A stretch of DNA of 64,000 bases from Ursus arctos (GCF_023065955.2 NW_026622808.1:45644475-45708474), one strand, 5' to 3'; shown: positions 11,186 to 23,575, counted from the first letter of the stretch. Numbers and translations: made by a program. Notes: a model not told the origin generated them from the letters alone.

Positions 11186-11275
11186 CTATAAAATTCGGAC
11201 CTCCAGGCCAGTGCCAGAGGATGGAGTACATTTTCCACAGTAACCACCGCATTTTCCTATGACCCGGGTACCGTC
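11186..11275 (-). CDS. ADAMTS9: ADAMTS9 last coding exon: end of the GON domain and stop
   Basis: 90 coding bp: 29 codons, [20 protein letters not shown] to the terminus GLEVRIL, then TAG (plus-strand 11186-11188). The acceptor is CATTTCCTTGCAG before GAC. The cysteine-dense [10 protein letters not shown] motif closes the GON domain. The exon extends five more bases to a strong donor, TTAAG followed by GTAAGTAAGT, at 11181. The stop is therefore only 5 nt before an exon junction, too close to trigger nonsense-mediated decay. The exon is too short to stand out as an open frame and was found by reading the DNA. Confidence 0.95.
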   Translation of the reverse strand, partial: DGTRVIGKCGGYCGKCTPSSGTGLEVRIL

Positions 11276-11404
11276 CTGCAAGGAAATGCACGCTCTCAGA
11301 CCACCTACTTGGCTAGTGTTTCCAGGGCTGCCACTGGCTTTGGGGAAATCTCTCTTGCATGCGCAGGAGGTAAGCCTTCAGAACAGAAGCAGAGCCCAGC
11401 ACTC

Positions 11405-13390
11405 TCATGTGGTCTAAAACAGGGGCGGACAAACCAGGGTCTGCGGGCCCAGGGCAGCCTGTTTCTGTGTGGCCCATAAATCAAGAATGGTGTTTACCTT
11501 TTTAAGTGGTTGAGAAGAAGCAAACCAAGAATAATATTTCCTGACATGTGAAAATGATGGGAAATTCAAATTTCAGTATCCATAATAAAGTTTTATTGGA
11601 ACACAGCCACGTTCATTGATTCATTTAATGTCTGTGCCTGTGTTCAGGCTCCCACAGCAGGATGAGTGGTGCTGACAGCTCACTGCTTTACCCGGCTACT
11701 GAGCGCCCTGCAAATCACGGTGACACCGCTGTAACTTGGCCGTGTTGTGAATGCTGTGCGTATCGCCCTATCATAACATTCTGCTTTATTTTATTACCCG
11801 TGCACACCATCATGTCAGAACCAGAAAACAAAAGTGACTTTGAATGTTGCTCTTTTAAGGCACCTTGGCTTAGGAACCATTCTGTTATCAAATTGAGATG
11901 GCAAAGCATTGTTTCTCCTGCAACGACGCCACAGCCACCGAGAAGAACACAGCACACACCAACGCTACCAACCTCAGCCTCGTCACACATTCCCAACTCA
12001 CAAGGAAAGCAACGGTCGGACATTTAGAAAATTTACAACTGAAGATCTCCCCCACAGCGCAATTTCTTGACGTGCTAGCCAAGCAGCGAAAGCAGGGTAC
12101 CCCAGGGTGAGTTACCGCCATCTTGTTTCATTGTAACAGGTGAACAAATGTGTCCAGAGAAAACGCATTGTTTAAGACTATTATCCTTTCGGTAGGAACA
12201 GTGGTTTGAGAAGTTAATGACATTGAAAGCAACGTCAATAATTAAAACACAAGGCAAATAACTTTGGGTGGTATTTTTTGACTCTTGATGAGTTGATAGG
12301 TGGATAGTATCACTATCATTCCGTTGTTTATTTGAGGAGGTGAAGCCGAGTCTGAAGTGACTCAAGAATTAGCTTCTGTGAAGAGTCTGTGTGGAATGAG
12401 TTCAGGCAGGAAAGTTTCAAAGCAGTTGAGGAAACACTAGCGCCGAATAACTGAAGTGGCATCTACCAAGATTGTTGACGACTGACAGTAGTAAAAATAT
12501 GCAGAAGCAGACAATGCGTTAATTGGCCAAATGTACAAAGCTCATAAAAATGTAAGATGTTGGGGCACCTGGGTGGCTCAGTCGGTTAAGCATCTGCCTT
12601 CTGCTCAGATCATGATCCCGGGGTCCCGGAATCGAGTCCTGCGTTGGGCTCTTCACTCAGTGGGGAGCCTGCTTCTCCTCCCACTCTACCTCTATGCTCT
12701 CTCTCTTACTTTTGCTCACTCTCTCGCTCTCAATTAAATAAATAAAAATTTTAAAATGTAAGATGTTCGAAGCCTATAATTACTCATTGTACTATCCCCC
12801 AATAGGCACGCTGCGGAAAACACAAGAAATCTATCAGGTGTCACCAGCAGTATCAAGGATAAACATCTTCTGCTACCATGAACTTATCCATCATCAGTTT
12901 TATAAACTTTTTGTCCGAACTAGAAGCTGAACACCCCACTCACGCTACCATCCAGCGGTTGGATAACTGAGCAGTGGTAAAGTTTTACTGTGAACTTTTG
13001 AGCTTAGGGCTGGGATTAAAATTCTTCTGAATGAGAGCTGCTCTCCATTGCTGTCACTGGACACTTACTGGCTTTGCCCATTAGCCATGGCTATGGATTT
13101 GACAATATTTCCTAGCGAATCAAACGTAAATTTCAAGGCAAGACCTCTACTTACAGGCAACCTTATACTGTGGTAAAGTCATTGTAATGGCAATGAACAT
13201 CGTTTCAATCATAAGTAATGTTAGGCTGCTTTATGTACTTTGCATTCTACTGAAAGTTAAAACAAGAAGCTACATGTCATGCCACATACATTTTTGGCGG
13301 ATATGTTTCCTGAGCCTAAGCTGCCATTCTAGCAGCATCTTTTGGACTCTGATGTAAGTGCAAAGAAAATACCATAATTCAAAATCCATG
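11405..13390 (+). mobile_element. Degraded hAT-superfamily DNA transposon
   Basis: The left end ACAGGGGCGGACAAACCAGGG and AAGTTTTATTGGAACACAGCC resemble a hAT element terminus. Further right, broken frames read like a hAT transposase C-terminal region, for example HELIHHQFYKLF near 12885 and WLCPLAMAMDLT near 13070, interrupted by stops and frameshifts. A SINE at 12562-12752 interrupts it. It has no intact coding capacity. Exact family (Charlie or Tip100 type) and the right terminus are uncertain. Confidence 0.6.
12562..12752 (+). repeat. CAN-SINE with target-site duplication
   Basis: Starts GGGGCACCTGGGTGGC; ends CAATTAAATAAATAAAAATT. Duplication AAAATGTAAGATGTT at 12547-12561 and 12753-12767, inside the hAT remnant. 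Confidence 0.96.
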
Positions 13391-13889
13391 TAACAAGGCA
13401 ATCGAGGAGGTTCCATTTTGCTTTCAACAGCAAGTGCTTAATCTGCGATGTAATGACAGGCTGAAGAAAAATCTAACAGAATTCTAGAAATGCCTGCCAA
13501 CCCATGAATATGCTCAATTAAAATTACACGGTTGTGGATTATATCAGTGTCTGTGTAAAAATATATTTATAAAGATGAAATACAGAAAATCTCATCTCTG
13601 ATCAGCATTAATAAACACTTATCACCAATTTTGATGATAGATAAGTAAGCAAAATATTCAGCTAATTAAGCAAAATACTACCCTCTCCAAATATTCCCTT
13701 CTTCTCATTGGTAAAAATGTATGGCAAAAAAATTGAACTCAATTATTATTTTTAAAACTGAATCAATAAGAATTTTGTGCAAATTTCTTTCCACTCTTGT
13801 CATATAAATACATATATAATATTATTGATTTTGCCTCCTGGCTGGCAAAATCTAAAATGTTTATAAATAAGTATAAATTATTTGGTTTT

Positions 13890-14355
13890 TCACAGAAGTT
13901 TGCTGGCCCCCAGTCTATCCTTTCCTGCTTCTCCAGATTCATCTGTGACTCTCCAGATACCATCCTTTCCCTCTACCCCGCCCCTGACCTCTGCATTTCT
14001 TTGGGTTGTTCTGACATGCCCCTTACCGCATAGGCCTCTTGCACATATGATGCCATTTCCTCTAATTGGAACTCTCTTCCATGTCCCTCTCCCCTCTGGG
14101 TGCACTGGACCACCCCACCTTTTGACTGTTAAATTCTTCAGAACCCAACCCAGGGGCCACTTCCTCTCAGACACCTGCCCCACAGCAGCCTGTAAAACTG
14201 GGTAATTCTTTCTTTACAGCTGTCTTCCTGCTACAGTGAAAGCCCTGTGATGGTAAGGCCAATGTCTTTTTCAATTCCAAGGTCTCCAGAACCCAAGAGT
14301 GTATGGCTCAGAGTGAGACTAAATACACATTTGTTAAATGAATGAGTAAATGAGA
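13890..14355 (+). repeat. L2 3' region
   Basis: AATTGGAACTCTCTTCCATG, CCAGAACCCAAGAGTGTATGG and ACATTTGTTAAATGAATGAG give the L2 terminal pattern. Confidence 0.6.
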
Positions 14356-15064
14356 GGCTGAAGCTGATGTACACCCTTCTTTTGGACCTACAATTCCGAC
14401 TGCTCGGCTAATTCATTCCCCTAACACTTGACCATGCTTCAAAGAACTCCCTGGCTACTTGTAACAGTATCTCACTGTGTAAATTTACCAGGTCATACCC
14501 GTCCCCCTCCACCCCTCCATTCCTGCCTAGTGTTCGGCATCTTAGATGGTTCACATTTTCCACTATTGGGAACAACATTGTGATGAGCCCTACTTGTGCC
14601 TACATTTCAGGGTATCTTTGGGCTACATTCCCAGAACTAGGTCAAAGGCATGAAGATTTGCTTCCTATGGCCAAATTATGGAAGTCTCTTACAAATAATG
14701 AATCATCTTGTTTAAAAAGAAAGAAAAAAGCTTTGCCAATTTAACAAAGAGAACAAAATAGTTTCTCTTTGAAAAATTTGCTTGCCTTTGATTCTGAGTG
14801 ATATTAAGTTGGAAGAGTGATTTCTAAGACCCTAATTGGTCCTGCGTTTAGGGGCTCATATTAATTCTGGAGCTAGTCTGACACCACCAACCGGATCTGA
14901 TGCCAGATCAGCCTGCTAGCTAGCTCCAGCCGTCTACCTTCTAGAAGGTTCTAGCTAGGAACCTTCTTCACAGGCTGAAGCACTGGTCTGCAGGCCTGGA
15001 GAATGCTGATGCGCTGGAATGTCTTCTGTCTCATTCAAGCTCATGCTTTATCCACACTCTCTCC
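14356..15064. other. Intronic, no feature recognised
   Basis: Small local palindromes (GCTAGCTAGC, TTCTAGAA) near 14918-14950; otherwise unremarkable. Confidence 0.5.
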
Positions 15065-15290
15065 TGACCCAGCAGTGGAGAGAACCAGGGTCAGACTGCT
15101 TGGGGCTTGTACTGCATTTTTAAATAACCTCTCTAAGCCTCGGTCTCCTGGTGCATCTGTAAAATGGGGGATACTATTTGTCTCCCCTCAGAGGTTTGCG
15201 GTAAATGCAAGAATGTATAAAGAGTACTTAGCAGACTACTTGGCCAGATGTATGTGCTCAAAAAATATTAGCTATTATTATCATAAAAGT
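15065..15290 (+). repeat. MIR fragment
   Basis: AACCTCTCTAAGCCTCGGTCTC, CATCTGTAAAATGGGGGATAC and TATTAGCTATTATTA follow MIR sense order. Confidence 0.7.
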
Positions 15291-15924
15291 AGTTTTTTAT
15301 GTGTGAATCTCCACCATAGCCTATTCTCATGGAGATGAGGAAAAGTCTGGCTAATCATAAAGCTGCTGATAATGGCTTTGCAACGTTCATGCTATTTCAC
15401 TAATTGGAACTCTGTTAATTTGATTTAGATAGAGTCTGAGCTAAAACTTATCACTTTTACTACAGAGTACAAAGGAAAAAAAATACTGGGAAAATGATTA
15501 GCATAAACATGATTGTCATGGAAACAGTGCCTATTTTAGAGAAAAAGGTATATTTTCCAGCATCTTAGAAATACCCATTCACATACAATGAAACACTAAT
15601 TATAAATCACTTTTATTTCTTCATTAGAGCAAGCCCTGTAAAAATCTCTTTCAAATGAATATTTTGTTAGCTTAGTTTGAGCTATTATATATAATTAAAA
15701 CAAGTGACTCTCTCTTCCATTATGAATAGTTAATATTTCATACTTCTCACTAGTTTTTTTCTGGTTTTCTCAGTCAATATGACCTGGGGAAGTAGGCTCA
15801 TGTGATTTAGAAAAGTCAGCACATCTATGTTGAAATGTGTTTATTTACATTTCTTCGGAATGTGCAGGTGGTGAACTGCCCATAAAACACAGGAGATATA
15901 CCTATCTATCAATCGATCGATGTA

Positions 15925-15927
<3 letters not shown>

Positions 15928-15954
<27 letters not shown>
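15928..15954 (+). repeat. (TG)n microsatellite
   Basis: About 13 uninterrupted TG dimers. Confidence 0.95.
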
Positions 15955-15955
<1 letters not shown>

Positions 15956-18002
15956 ATTTCTCAGTATAACCCTAGAGGGTCACATATATGTGAATACATA
16001 CATTGTCTAACATTTAGAATATCTTTAAACATCTAACTTCTATAGGAATGTACAGAAGAAAACATATACATGTATAAAATGTGATTTTTCTCTACTGGCC
16101 TACGGTGTGATTCTTACACTGTGGCAGTTGGATTTTCATAAGTGAATTGCGAGTTGGGAGGCAGTCCATGGTAGGTGAATGAGAGCTGATTCTGTCCCAC
16201 GTATACATACGCACCCTGCCCCCCACCCAACGTTTATCTCGTGTTACCTTAACTCCACGGGTTGTAAATGAGCTAAAAGATATAAACTGAGTCCATCTCC
16301 TCTATGACAATAAGGAGTTCATTAATTTTTAATTTCAAAGCAATTCTTCAATCTACAACACTTCTCCCAGCACAAGGAATGTGGTTAGGGCCTAGGGCCA
16401 GGCAGCCAGGCCTCAGAAACACAGGCCCCTAGCTCCTTGCTGACCCCACAGCTTCCCCAGGCAAGCAAAGAAGCAAAGGGACTGGTGAGCACCTCTCCCA
16501 TGTGGCTGGAAGTGTACCTCCCCTCACTCTGCTCAGCTCTCAAGACCGTTCCAGAACCTCCTCCTGAACAGAGGGTCAGAGAGCAGCTCTGAGAACGGGC
16601 GTGTGCACAGGACCTCTGGATGGGGCCGAGGGCGCTTTCATATACTGGGCACATTCGTGAGTTGAGGTGCACGGAATGTCACTGGCAGAGGGGCTCGGTA
16701 TTTCAACATGCTCTCTCCAGTCTCACATCCGGGCCGTGCTCCCCTCTCTGTCTGTCTGTCCCTCACTCACAAGTGGAATAGAAACTCACTAGTTCCTGAG
16801 CACGGCAGGGGAAGCTAAAGCACTCCTGGGCCAAGGGGGTGTCCCACTGGCCTCATTCCCAGCTGGGGTGGGGGGCCCACAGGGGCAGGACCCCCAAGGT
16901 TCTCTGGGTGCCAGAGAGGTCCAGACTCAGCCCTGGCTCAGGTCACACAGTCCCCCGTCCTTCCGCTTTTCCATCTCAAGCCAGCCTATGTCCTTCGTCA
17001 CCTTGGCCAGCTCCTAAAACCTGACTGCAAGCCTCGAGGCAGGGAAGCGTGGTAACATTAAGCGCTAACACCGCTCCTGTGCCTGCTGTTTGCCCAGAGA
17101 CATCACACAGCTTTTGGACCCTAGTTCACGTATGCCCTCCAAGAACCCAGTCACGATCCTCATTTTATGGACGAATAAACCACACCCCAGCCCACCCTCC
17201 AAGAAGTGAAGTACGTCTCTCAGGAGCTAGTGAGGGCAGGAGCAGGCAATGCTACCGGAGAGTCTGCGAGCTGAACCTCTGTACTCTGCAGCTGTGAGAG
17301 CTTTCACCTCAGCACTGGGGGGGTCCTGCTGCTGGTTGGGACCGGGGATCCCTCTGTGACATCATGTGCTTACCCTCCACCCACCTTCTCACACTCCCTT
17401 CCCAGAGTTGATGAGAAAGCGGGGAAAATGGGGTTTAATGCATGGAATTTGCCTATTAAGTGTAGCTATTTCCATAATAAAAGTGATTGTTTTTATTAGT
17501 TAAAAATAGGAGAAATGTCTTTCCATGACACATGGGGAGCCCCCAGTGAACATGACAGTGAGACTTATTTTTACTGGTTCTTCTTTCTGATGATGAGACA
17601 GTGGTTCTGGTGATTCAGGTTTATCCTGGATATGACTAGAGTTTCCCTGCAGTTTTGCTTGGGGAAAACATTTTATTGCCAACCAGGTTTGGGGAATTGA
17701 GGTTTTCACTATGCCTTTTTCCCTGTAGCTTCCAGCAGAAAAGGGAAGAAAAGTAAGGAGTGATGATTTGAGACTGAATCAGAGCAGGGCCATTTGGAGG
17801 TGAGAGGATGATGACTGGCCAGGGTCCGAGTGCCACAGAGGACCAGGCCTCAGTCCCTTGGGGACACCGTGGCAGGTAACGGTGGGAGCAGGACATTATG
17901 CAGTTTTGCAAACTGTGTTCCATTACACGGAATACAGGTTATTCGGAGAAATTAAAAGGTCTGACTTTGAAAAGAAGGTTCTGGGGTGATCTAACAGGTC
18001 AG

Positions 18003-18335
18003 TGTTTCTCAAAATGTGGTCCTAGGCCAGGGGCATCAGCACCACCCAGGAAATTGTTGGAAATGTACATTTTGGGTCCCTCCTGAGGCTGGCTGTGTTT
18101 TTTTTTGTTTTGTTTTTTGTTTGTTTTTGTTTGTTTTGAGGGGGGAGGGGCAGAGGGAGAGCGAGAATCCCAAGCAGGCTCCATGCCCAGTGCAGAGCCC
18201 GATGTGGGGCTCGATCTCACCACCCTTGAGATCATGACCTCAGCCACCCAAGCACCCCGAGGCTGGCTGTGCCCTGCAGGTGATGAGTCCCGCAGGTGAC
18301 GCTGATACACACTCCAGTTTGAGAACCACTGATTT
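18003..18335 (+). repeat. MER5A split by a SINE
   Basis: GTGTTTCTCAAAATGTGGTCC at the left and CACTCCAGTTTGAGAACCACTG at the right are MER5A ends; the SINE at 18098-18258 separates them. Confidence 0.8.
18098..18258 (-). repeat. CAN-SINE with target-site duplication
   Basis: GT-interrupted poly(T) on the left, CAGCCACCCAAGCACCCC on the right. Duplication GAGGCTGGCTGTG at 18085-18097 and 18259-18271. Confidence 0.93.
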
Positions 18336-19659
18336 AGGGGAACACCGGTTTGAACTTTATTCCAACCTTAATACACGAATGCTTACTGTGGTCTTCAAGA
18401 GGGAAACAAAATGTACAGTTTTTTCCCAGATGTCTTCAGCCAGGGAGGCCCATTTTCATGGAGCATCCTCAGGGGATGCTGCTCTGAGAACCACGTAGCA
18501 GGTGAGGCACACAGAGCAGCATTTGTCGGGGCTGCCAAGAGCTACAGATGGTTTCCACCTGGCTCCCCGGGATTCATAAGGAGTGCTCGACAGACCCTTG
18601 AGATTAATTTTAAGCTCAGGCTCTCTGAGCTGTCATGTAACACCAAGATTTAAAAAAAGGAAAATGCTGGCAGGCAACTGTCAAACCAACTCCCTCCAGC
18701 AAAGGCTAACTTCTCTCAAAGGCTTGGGAACCGGCCAACATTGCAGGGTAGTGATCATTCTCTCCAGCAGGTGGCGCTCCCTGCCGTAATAATTTTTAGT
18801 TTCCAAATGAAAACAGCAATGGTGATAGGGACTAACAGGATGAAACTTACGTTACAGAGTTTACATAGATGGGTTCCTACAGAATCATGCTTCAGGTCCA
18901 ACCATTTTGGACAGTTAATTTTTTGTTTCTCTGAGCGACTGAACCATAATATATGGACCCCGAGGGTTAGTGGCCGGGAAGAACATTATAATTTGGGAGC
19001 ACTTTTTAAAACACGTGTGCATCAGCTATCTTTATTCCTTTCAGTGCAAAGGAAAACATTTAATGATTTATGAGCAATCAATATGGCCATTTAATGAATC
19101 AGATTTGAGGTGGTTGATTGGCTTAGAGAAAAAAGGGAGTAAGATGGTTTTTTTTCGTAGACAAATTTAACCCTGGCAGCTAAAAAAATGGGCTTGGGAA
19201 ACTCTGGGATTTCCCTGGGAAGTCACAACTGATGTTTCTTCCTGGGGGGAAGCAGCTTGAATATCTTCTTTGTATTCTGATTTTGATAAGGTTTAGCAAA
19301 TAAAAATACAGGACACCCACTTAGATGTAAATTTCAAATAAACAATTTTTTTAGACTAAATATATCCCATGCAATGTATAAGACAAGCGTACAGTAAAAA
19401 AAAGAAATTGCTGCTTGTTTATTTCAAATTCCAATTTAACTGGGCGTCCTGTATTTGAGCTGACAACCCTACTTTGGAATGACACCTGCTTTTCCAGTTC
19501 TCGTCTTCTTTTTCCTCCCCTCCCCACATTTCTGAGGAGACCCCAGGGTGGGGGTCATGGTGGAAGCAGGACTTGGGACCCCGGGTCATACTCTGGGAAA
19601 TTTCCCATTTGTCCATGGGTCAGTTTCCTACCCCAGGTGCTCAGAAGTTCTGAGGGAAG

Positions 19660-19990
19660 CCTGGTAACAGGCAGCAGTTTCTGCCCTGGCTCTACAAGAG
19701 AGCTGCCTAGGGAGTTTAAAACTCTACCCCTGCCTCAGGTTCCCGTTAGGAAAATCAAGCTGGGGCCAGGGCACATGCATTTTAAGCTTTCCCAGGTGAT
19801 TCTAAGAAACAGCGCAGAGGAACAGCTGCATAGACCAGGGCTTCTCAAGCTGTGCTGTGCTCATCATCTATCTGGTGACCTTGGTCAGCGGCAGATCCTG
19901 ACTGAGAAGCTCTGGGGCCCCAGAAGCTGCATTTGCCACAAGCCTCAGGTGATGCTGGTCCTCCGTGGGGACCACACCTTGAGTGGCGAG
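19660..19990 (+). repeat. Two adjacent MER5A-like fragments
   Basis: 19660-19830 has TTCCCAGGTGATTCTAAG; 19838-19990 has ACCAGGGCTTCTCAAGCTGTG, CAGGTGATGCTGGTCC and GGGGACCACACCTTGAG. Confidence 0.6.
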
Positions 19991-20494
19991 ATTCCTGAGC
20001 ATGAAAACCTGGTTACTGTGGAGCCCCTGAGTGTCTCTCTAACGCTCCGGAAACATCCCCTGATAAGTCCTCCCTTTCGTCCAGCCTCCTTTACATCTCA
20101 AGGTTTCTTAAGACAACAACAAACATCTTTTTCCTCAAGTTCACAAAAGGAATCTCATGCTGGCTAACTGCAAAGTGTCCGGGCCACCCACTCTCTTAGA
20201 GGCTTCTTCCTGCTTTCAACTTCCTGGTTAAGTATCGCCTGATTACTTGGATGGTTCACAGGTTCACAACTCAGGGAAGAATTCACCAGAAGGGAAGAAC
20301 AGGGCTCCTTCTGATGCACTCACTTACACATGCTTCACTTTCAATTTATTTCCTAAATTCTCTCCCTGACACTTTGCAAAATGGTTTGAGGAAGTGGGAA
20401 AGCACATTCGTTCCTTTCGCACCACCACAACAGACGAATAGGGAAGGAAGGAAAGAGAAAACAAAACCCATCCGAAGCCACTAGGTAACCTTAC

Positions 20495-20599
20495 CCGGGA
20501 CTTCTTAATGTCGGAGACAGCATAATTCCCTTGTGATATCCATCTGGCTGATTCAGTCAAAGACAGGCCGGTTCCGTAAAGGTTGATGCTAAAACGACC
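20495..20599 (-). CDS. ADAMTS9: ADAMTS9 coding exon: GON domain, fifth segment
   Basis: 105 bp, 35 codons, phase 0 at both ends: [19 protein letters not shown] to AVSDIKKSR. The acceptor is CATTTATTCCAG before GGT; the donor is TCCCGG followed by GTAAGG. The last residue is Arg; from memory the human protein has Pro at this place, so this is either a substitution or should be checked at the donor. A small CpG-rich patch (21041-21225) lies about 440 bp upstream in the gene's direction. Confidence 0.95.
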
Positions 20600-20749
20600 C
20601 TGGAATAAATGGCCAATGAAAAAGATTTTTAGTCCACGTGATGTCTTAAGCAAAGGCCACACAGTAAAAGGGACCTTGGAAGAGAGGACATCAATTAATT
20701 ATGATAGCTACTAATTAATGAAGGTTTTTCTGTAAGGAGGGAGGGAGGT

Positions 20750-20935
20750 CTGGGCCAGGCACTTTGCATGCATCATCTCATGCATCCTAAGAGCACTATG
20801 AAGGGGTTCTCTTTACAGATGGGGAAGCTGAGGCTCAGAGGAGGTGATTCACTTCTGCAGGATACAGTGAGAGTCCAAATCACATTTTCCTGACTTCAAA
20901 GTCCTCGCTCTCAACCAGCGCCATTCTGCCTCCCT
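20750..20935 (-). repeat. MIR fragment
   Basis: GGGCCAGGCACTTTGCATGC, TCTTTACAGATGGGGAAGCTGAGGCTCAGAG and a degraded acquired-pattern tail; reverse MIR. Confidence 0.75.
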
Positions 20936-21040
20936 AACACAGCAATCCTGATGTTGCTCACAATTATCAGATTCCTTCAGGAACAAAATGCCACAGTGTA
21001 ATTTTTCTAACAAGATCTCGCTGCCAAAGCTTTCCGGGCT

Positions 21041-21225
21041 GCCGCTCCCTGCCGCGCAGAGCACTCTGCGTACTAAGCACAGCGGGGCGGGACTTCAAAG
21101 GAGAGGCGCGTTCTCCGAAACCGCCAGCAGAGAGCGCGCGCGGCCCGTTCTACGCGGCCTGCTGCCGGGACGCCGCTTCCACGCCCCGGGATCCCAGGTC
21201 CCAACCCGGCTCCAGGATTCCTTTC
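21041..21225. promoter_or_regulatory. Small CpG-rich patch (candidate intragenic CpG island)
   Basis: By eye about 22 CpG in roughly 180 bp, including GAGCGCGCGCGGCCCG, against a CpG-poor background. It has a GC box, GGGGCGGG, near 21084-21091. It is shorter than the classical 200-500 bp island and has no visible TATA box or transcript, so promoter function is inference only. It is not any repeat I recognise. Confidence 0.5.
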
Positions 21226-21609
21226 AAAACGGGGGGGCTGGGGTTTCCAGGTTTATTTCCAAGAAGCCGCTGCAGCAGAGCTCCTCTCTTGCTTTCCCCA
21301 TCTGTCTCTTTCTCGTTTTCAAAAATGACTCCACAAAAGCACCTGAAATTATTTGTAGAGGCTTTCTATCCCACAACGAGCAGTTTCAGAATTGAAAATG
21401 TTCTGCACCAACAGGCTCACGGACAATGCTTCCTCTCTTCCTCTCTGAACCTTACACAATCCCGTACTTTGTCAAAGCAGTCTTTAATAAAGTGAGGAGG
21501 AGGAGGAGGGCAGTGAGCTGGAGACTCCCAGCCAGCCAGAGCTCAGTGTAAAAACTCGGCTCTTTCCCCCCGGGGGTAGGAAACCCTGGACAGATTTTTT
21601 TTTTTTTTA

Positions 21610-21750
21610 GTCTCTCAGAAACCCAGTTTGTCCATCTGTAAAATGGAAGATAATAACAGTACCCGCCTCAGAGCACTGCAGGGAGGACCAAGTGAAATTA
21701 GCCAAGCAGCACACAGCTGGTACCTAGTAGATACTCAGAAATACGTGTAG
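21610..21750 (+). repeat. MIR fragment
   Basis: CCAGTTTGTCCATCTGTAAAATGG and GGTACCTAGTAGATACTCAG; sense MIR. Confidence 0.75.
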
Positions 21751-21769
21751 CAGGTGTTTTGTGTTGGTT

Positions 21770-21890
21770 GTCTGACTCCAATAGAACAGTAAGCTTGGTG
21801 AGGGGAGGTCCTCGTGTTGCTTTATTTCCATCAGTAATGGTTTGTAACACGTGACCAGGCACTTGCTAGATTCTTAATAAATATTCCACC
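21770..21890 (+). repeat. L2 3' end fragment
   Basis: GTAAGCTTGGTGAGGGGAGG and GATTCTTAATAAATATT fit the L2 3' end. Confidence 0.55.
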
Positions 21891-22088
21891 CTAGCTCGTC
21901 CACTATGATGTCTGGGACTAGTAGTGTACCCTGCAGGTGCTCCTCTCCATACCAGTGCCATTGATATTTACAGAGTTTAGCAGAGTTTAGAAACCCCTCT
22001 GAGGCCTCAGATTCCACATCTATAACATGGGGACAGCTGGATTCCAACTCCCAGAAGTGATGCGGGGGATTAGTCTGGTCTAAGTTAG

Positions 22089-22300
22089 TGGCTCTCAACA
22101 GGGGATGATTTTGCCCCCAGATATTTGCAATATCTAGGGATATTTCTGGTTGTCCTAACTGGCAGGTGTGTGTGTGTTCCTAGCATCTGGACGGTAGGAC
22201 CAGAGATCTTGCTAAACATCCTGCCATGCACAGTGCAGTCCCCACAACAGAGAATGATCCAGCCCCAGACATGAATAGCGCGGAGGTTGAGAAACTCTGG
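22089..22300 (+). repeat. MER20 DNA transposon (hAT-Charlie)
   Basis: GTGGCTCTCAACAGGGGATGATTTTGCCCCC, CTAAACATCCTGCCATGCACA and GAGGTTGAGAAACTCTGG cover both MER20 ends. Confidence 0.8.
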
Positions 22301-22304
22301 TACA

Positions 22305-22485
22305 CAGAATGCATATTTCCTAGAATCCAGACTCCACTACGTTTAGTGTGACCTCAGGCGAATGGTTTCACTTTCCTGAGTCCATCTGTAAAATGGGTTA
22401 GTAACGTCTAACCTGCAAATAGGGAATTAGATAGAAGGTATAACATGCCTAACTCATAACCTGGCAGAGAGTAGGTGATGTCTTA
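22305..22485 (+). repeat. MIR fragment
   Basis: GTGTGACCTCAGGCGAATGG, CCATCTGTAAAATGGGTTAG; sense MIR directly after the MER20. Confidence 0.7.
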
Positions 22486-23364
22486 AAAACATATTTGGAA
22501 ATTATTTTATGACAGTACTCTACAGATGTTAGTGGCTGTTAGGTCAAGTAGCCTCAACAGGAGTTCACGATTGCGGCTGCGCCGAAGCACGAAGCCCGCC
22601 TGGCCTGGCCTCCCCAGACACGGGCCTCTCCGAGCTGCACCACCCCCTCCCTGTCCCACCGACTGCCTCCTCATTCCACTCTCCCGCCTACTCATCCCCC
22701 GAGGCGGATGTTCACGCGTAATGTCCAGACCACATCACTGCCCAGGATCCCTCTCTTTCCCCCCTCCCCACCCTGCTTCCCATGCTGCCAGTCCCCCCAC
22801 CCCTGCACTGCAGAAAAGGTAGAGTGGATCGGCTTTGATCTCCAGGTTCTTGGAAGGTCCATGCCACTGACCTGGCTTCTAGCCTAAGAACGGCCCCAGC
22901 TGATCCGGAGGTCCCGGATCTGAGCATACACCACATGCACGGTTAGCTAGACCTGCTCTCTCAGAGCACGCGATACACCTCATGAAACAGGAGATCTTCC
23001 TCCTTATTGTGTTTCCACCTTTCTCAGATCCGGGACCTGCATTTCTGCTGCTAAGAACTACCCTAAGTTGAGGGCCGCCCAAGGAGACTTACTGTCTCTT
23101 AGCTCCAGGTGGGACATCGTTGCTCCTATGGGGGCCTCATCTTCAGGGGGTAGAGGGCCTGAGAGTGATAACTACTAGCTCCTGTTGCTGATTTAGGAGA
23201 ATAGAAGTAATTCAGAGTTACGCGTACGCTACAGGATCCGGAGAGATTTGTGAAAGATGTGCCTGAGACAAAGAAAGGTTTTGCTTTGTTGGGACAAAAG
23301 GGAAGGCGGCAAAGTCTTGTCTGCAAGGGTGTCAGGAAGACACATGAGCCAGCGTGGGTTTGCA

Positions 23365-23575
23365 CTCAGACACACTTGGGACCGAATCCGGCCTCTACTG
23401 AGCACCAGCTGTGTGGGTTGGGGCAAGCTACCCAATCTCCCGGTGGCTCCACTTTCTCACCTGAAAAGGGAGACATTCTCACAGGTCGCTGTGAGGATTA
23501 CATGCTACACTGACTTAGAAATGCTGGGCAAAGCTACAATCTAGGAAACCTTCAATAAATCCAATCAATACCAGC
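23365..23575 (+). repeat. MIR fragment
   Basis: CTCACCTGAAAAGGGAGACATTC, CGCTGTGAGGATTACATGC and CCTTCAATAAATCC; diverged sense MIR. Confidence 0.65.

Larger units (their letters stand above)
11276..20494 (-). other. ADAMTS9: ADAMTS9 intron, 9.2 kb
   Basis: Dominated by old DNA-transposon material: a hAT remnant with a SINE in it, MER5A copies (one split by a SINE), plus L2, MIR and a TG repeat. 15291-18002 contains no element I can name; 13390-13890 is AT-rich. Confidence 0.85.

Noticed and set aside
11662..12121. Overlapping open frames resembling a small gene
   Set aside because: They lie in the hAT remnant, are broken by stops and frameshifts, and cannot be an intact transposase.
19415..20167. 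250-codon open frame, the longest in the window
   Set aside because: It runs through MER5A-like fragments, has no recognisable domain or splice context, and lies antisense in an ADAMTS9 intron.
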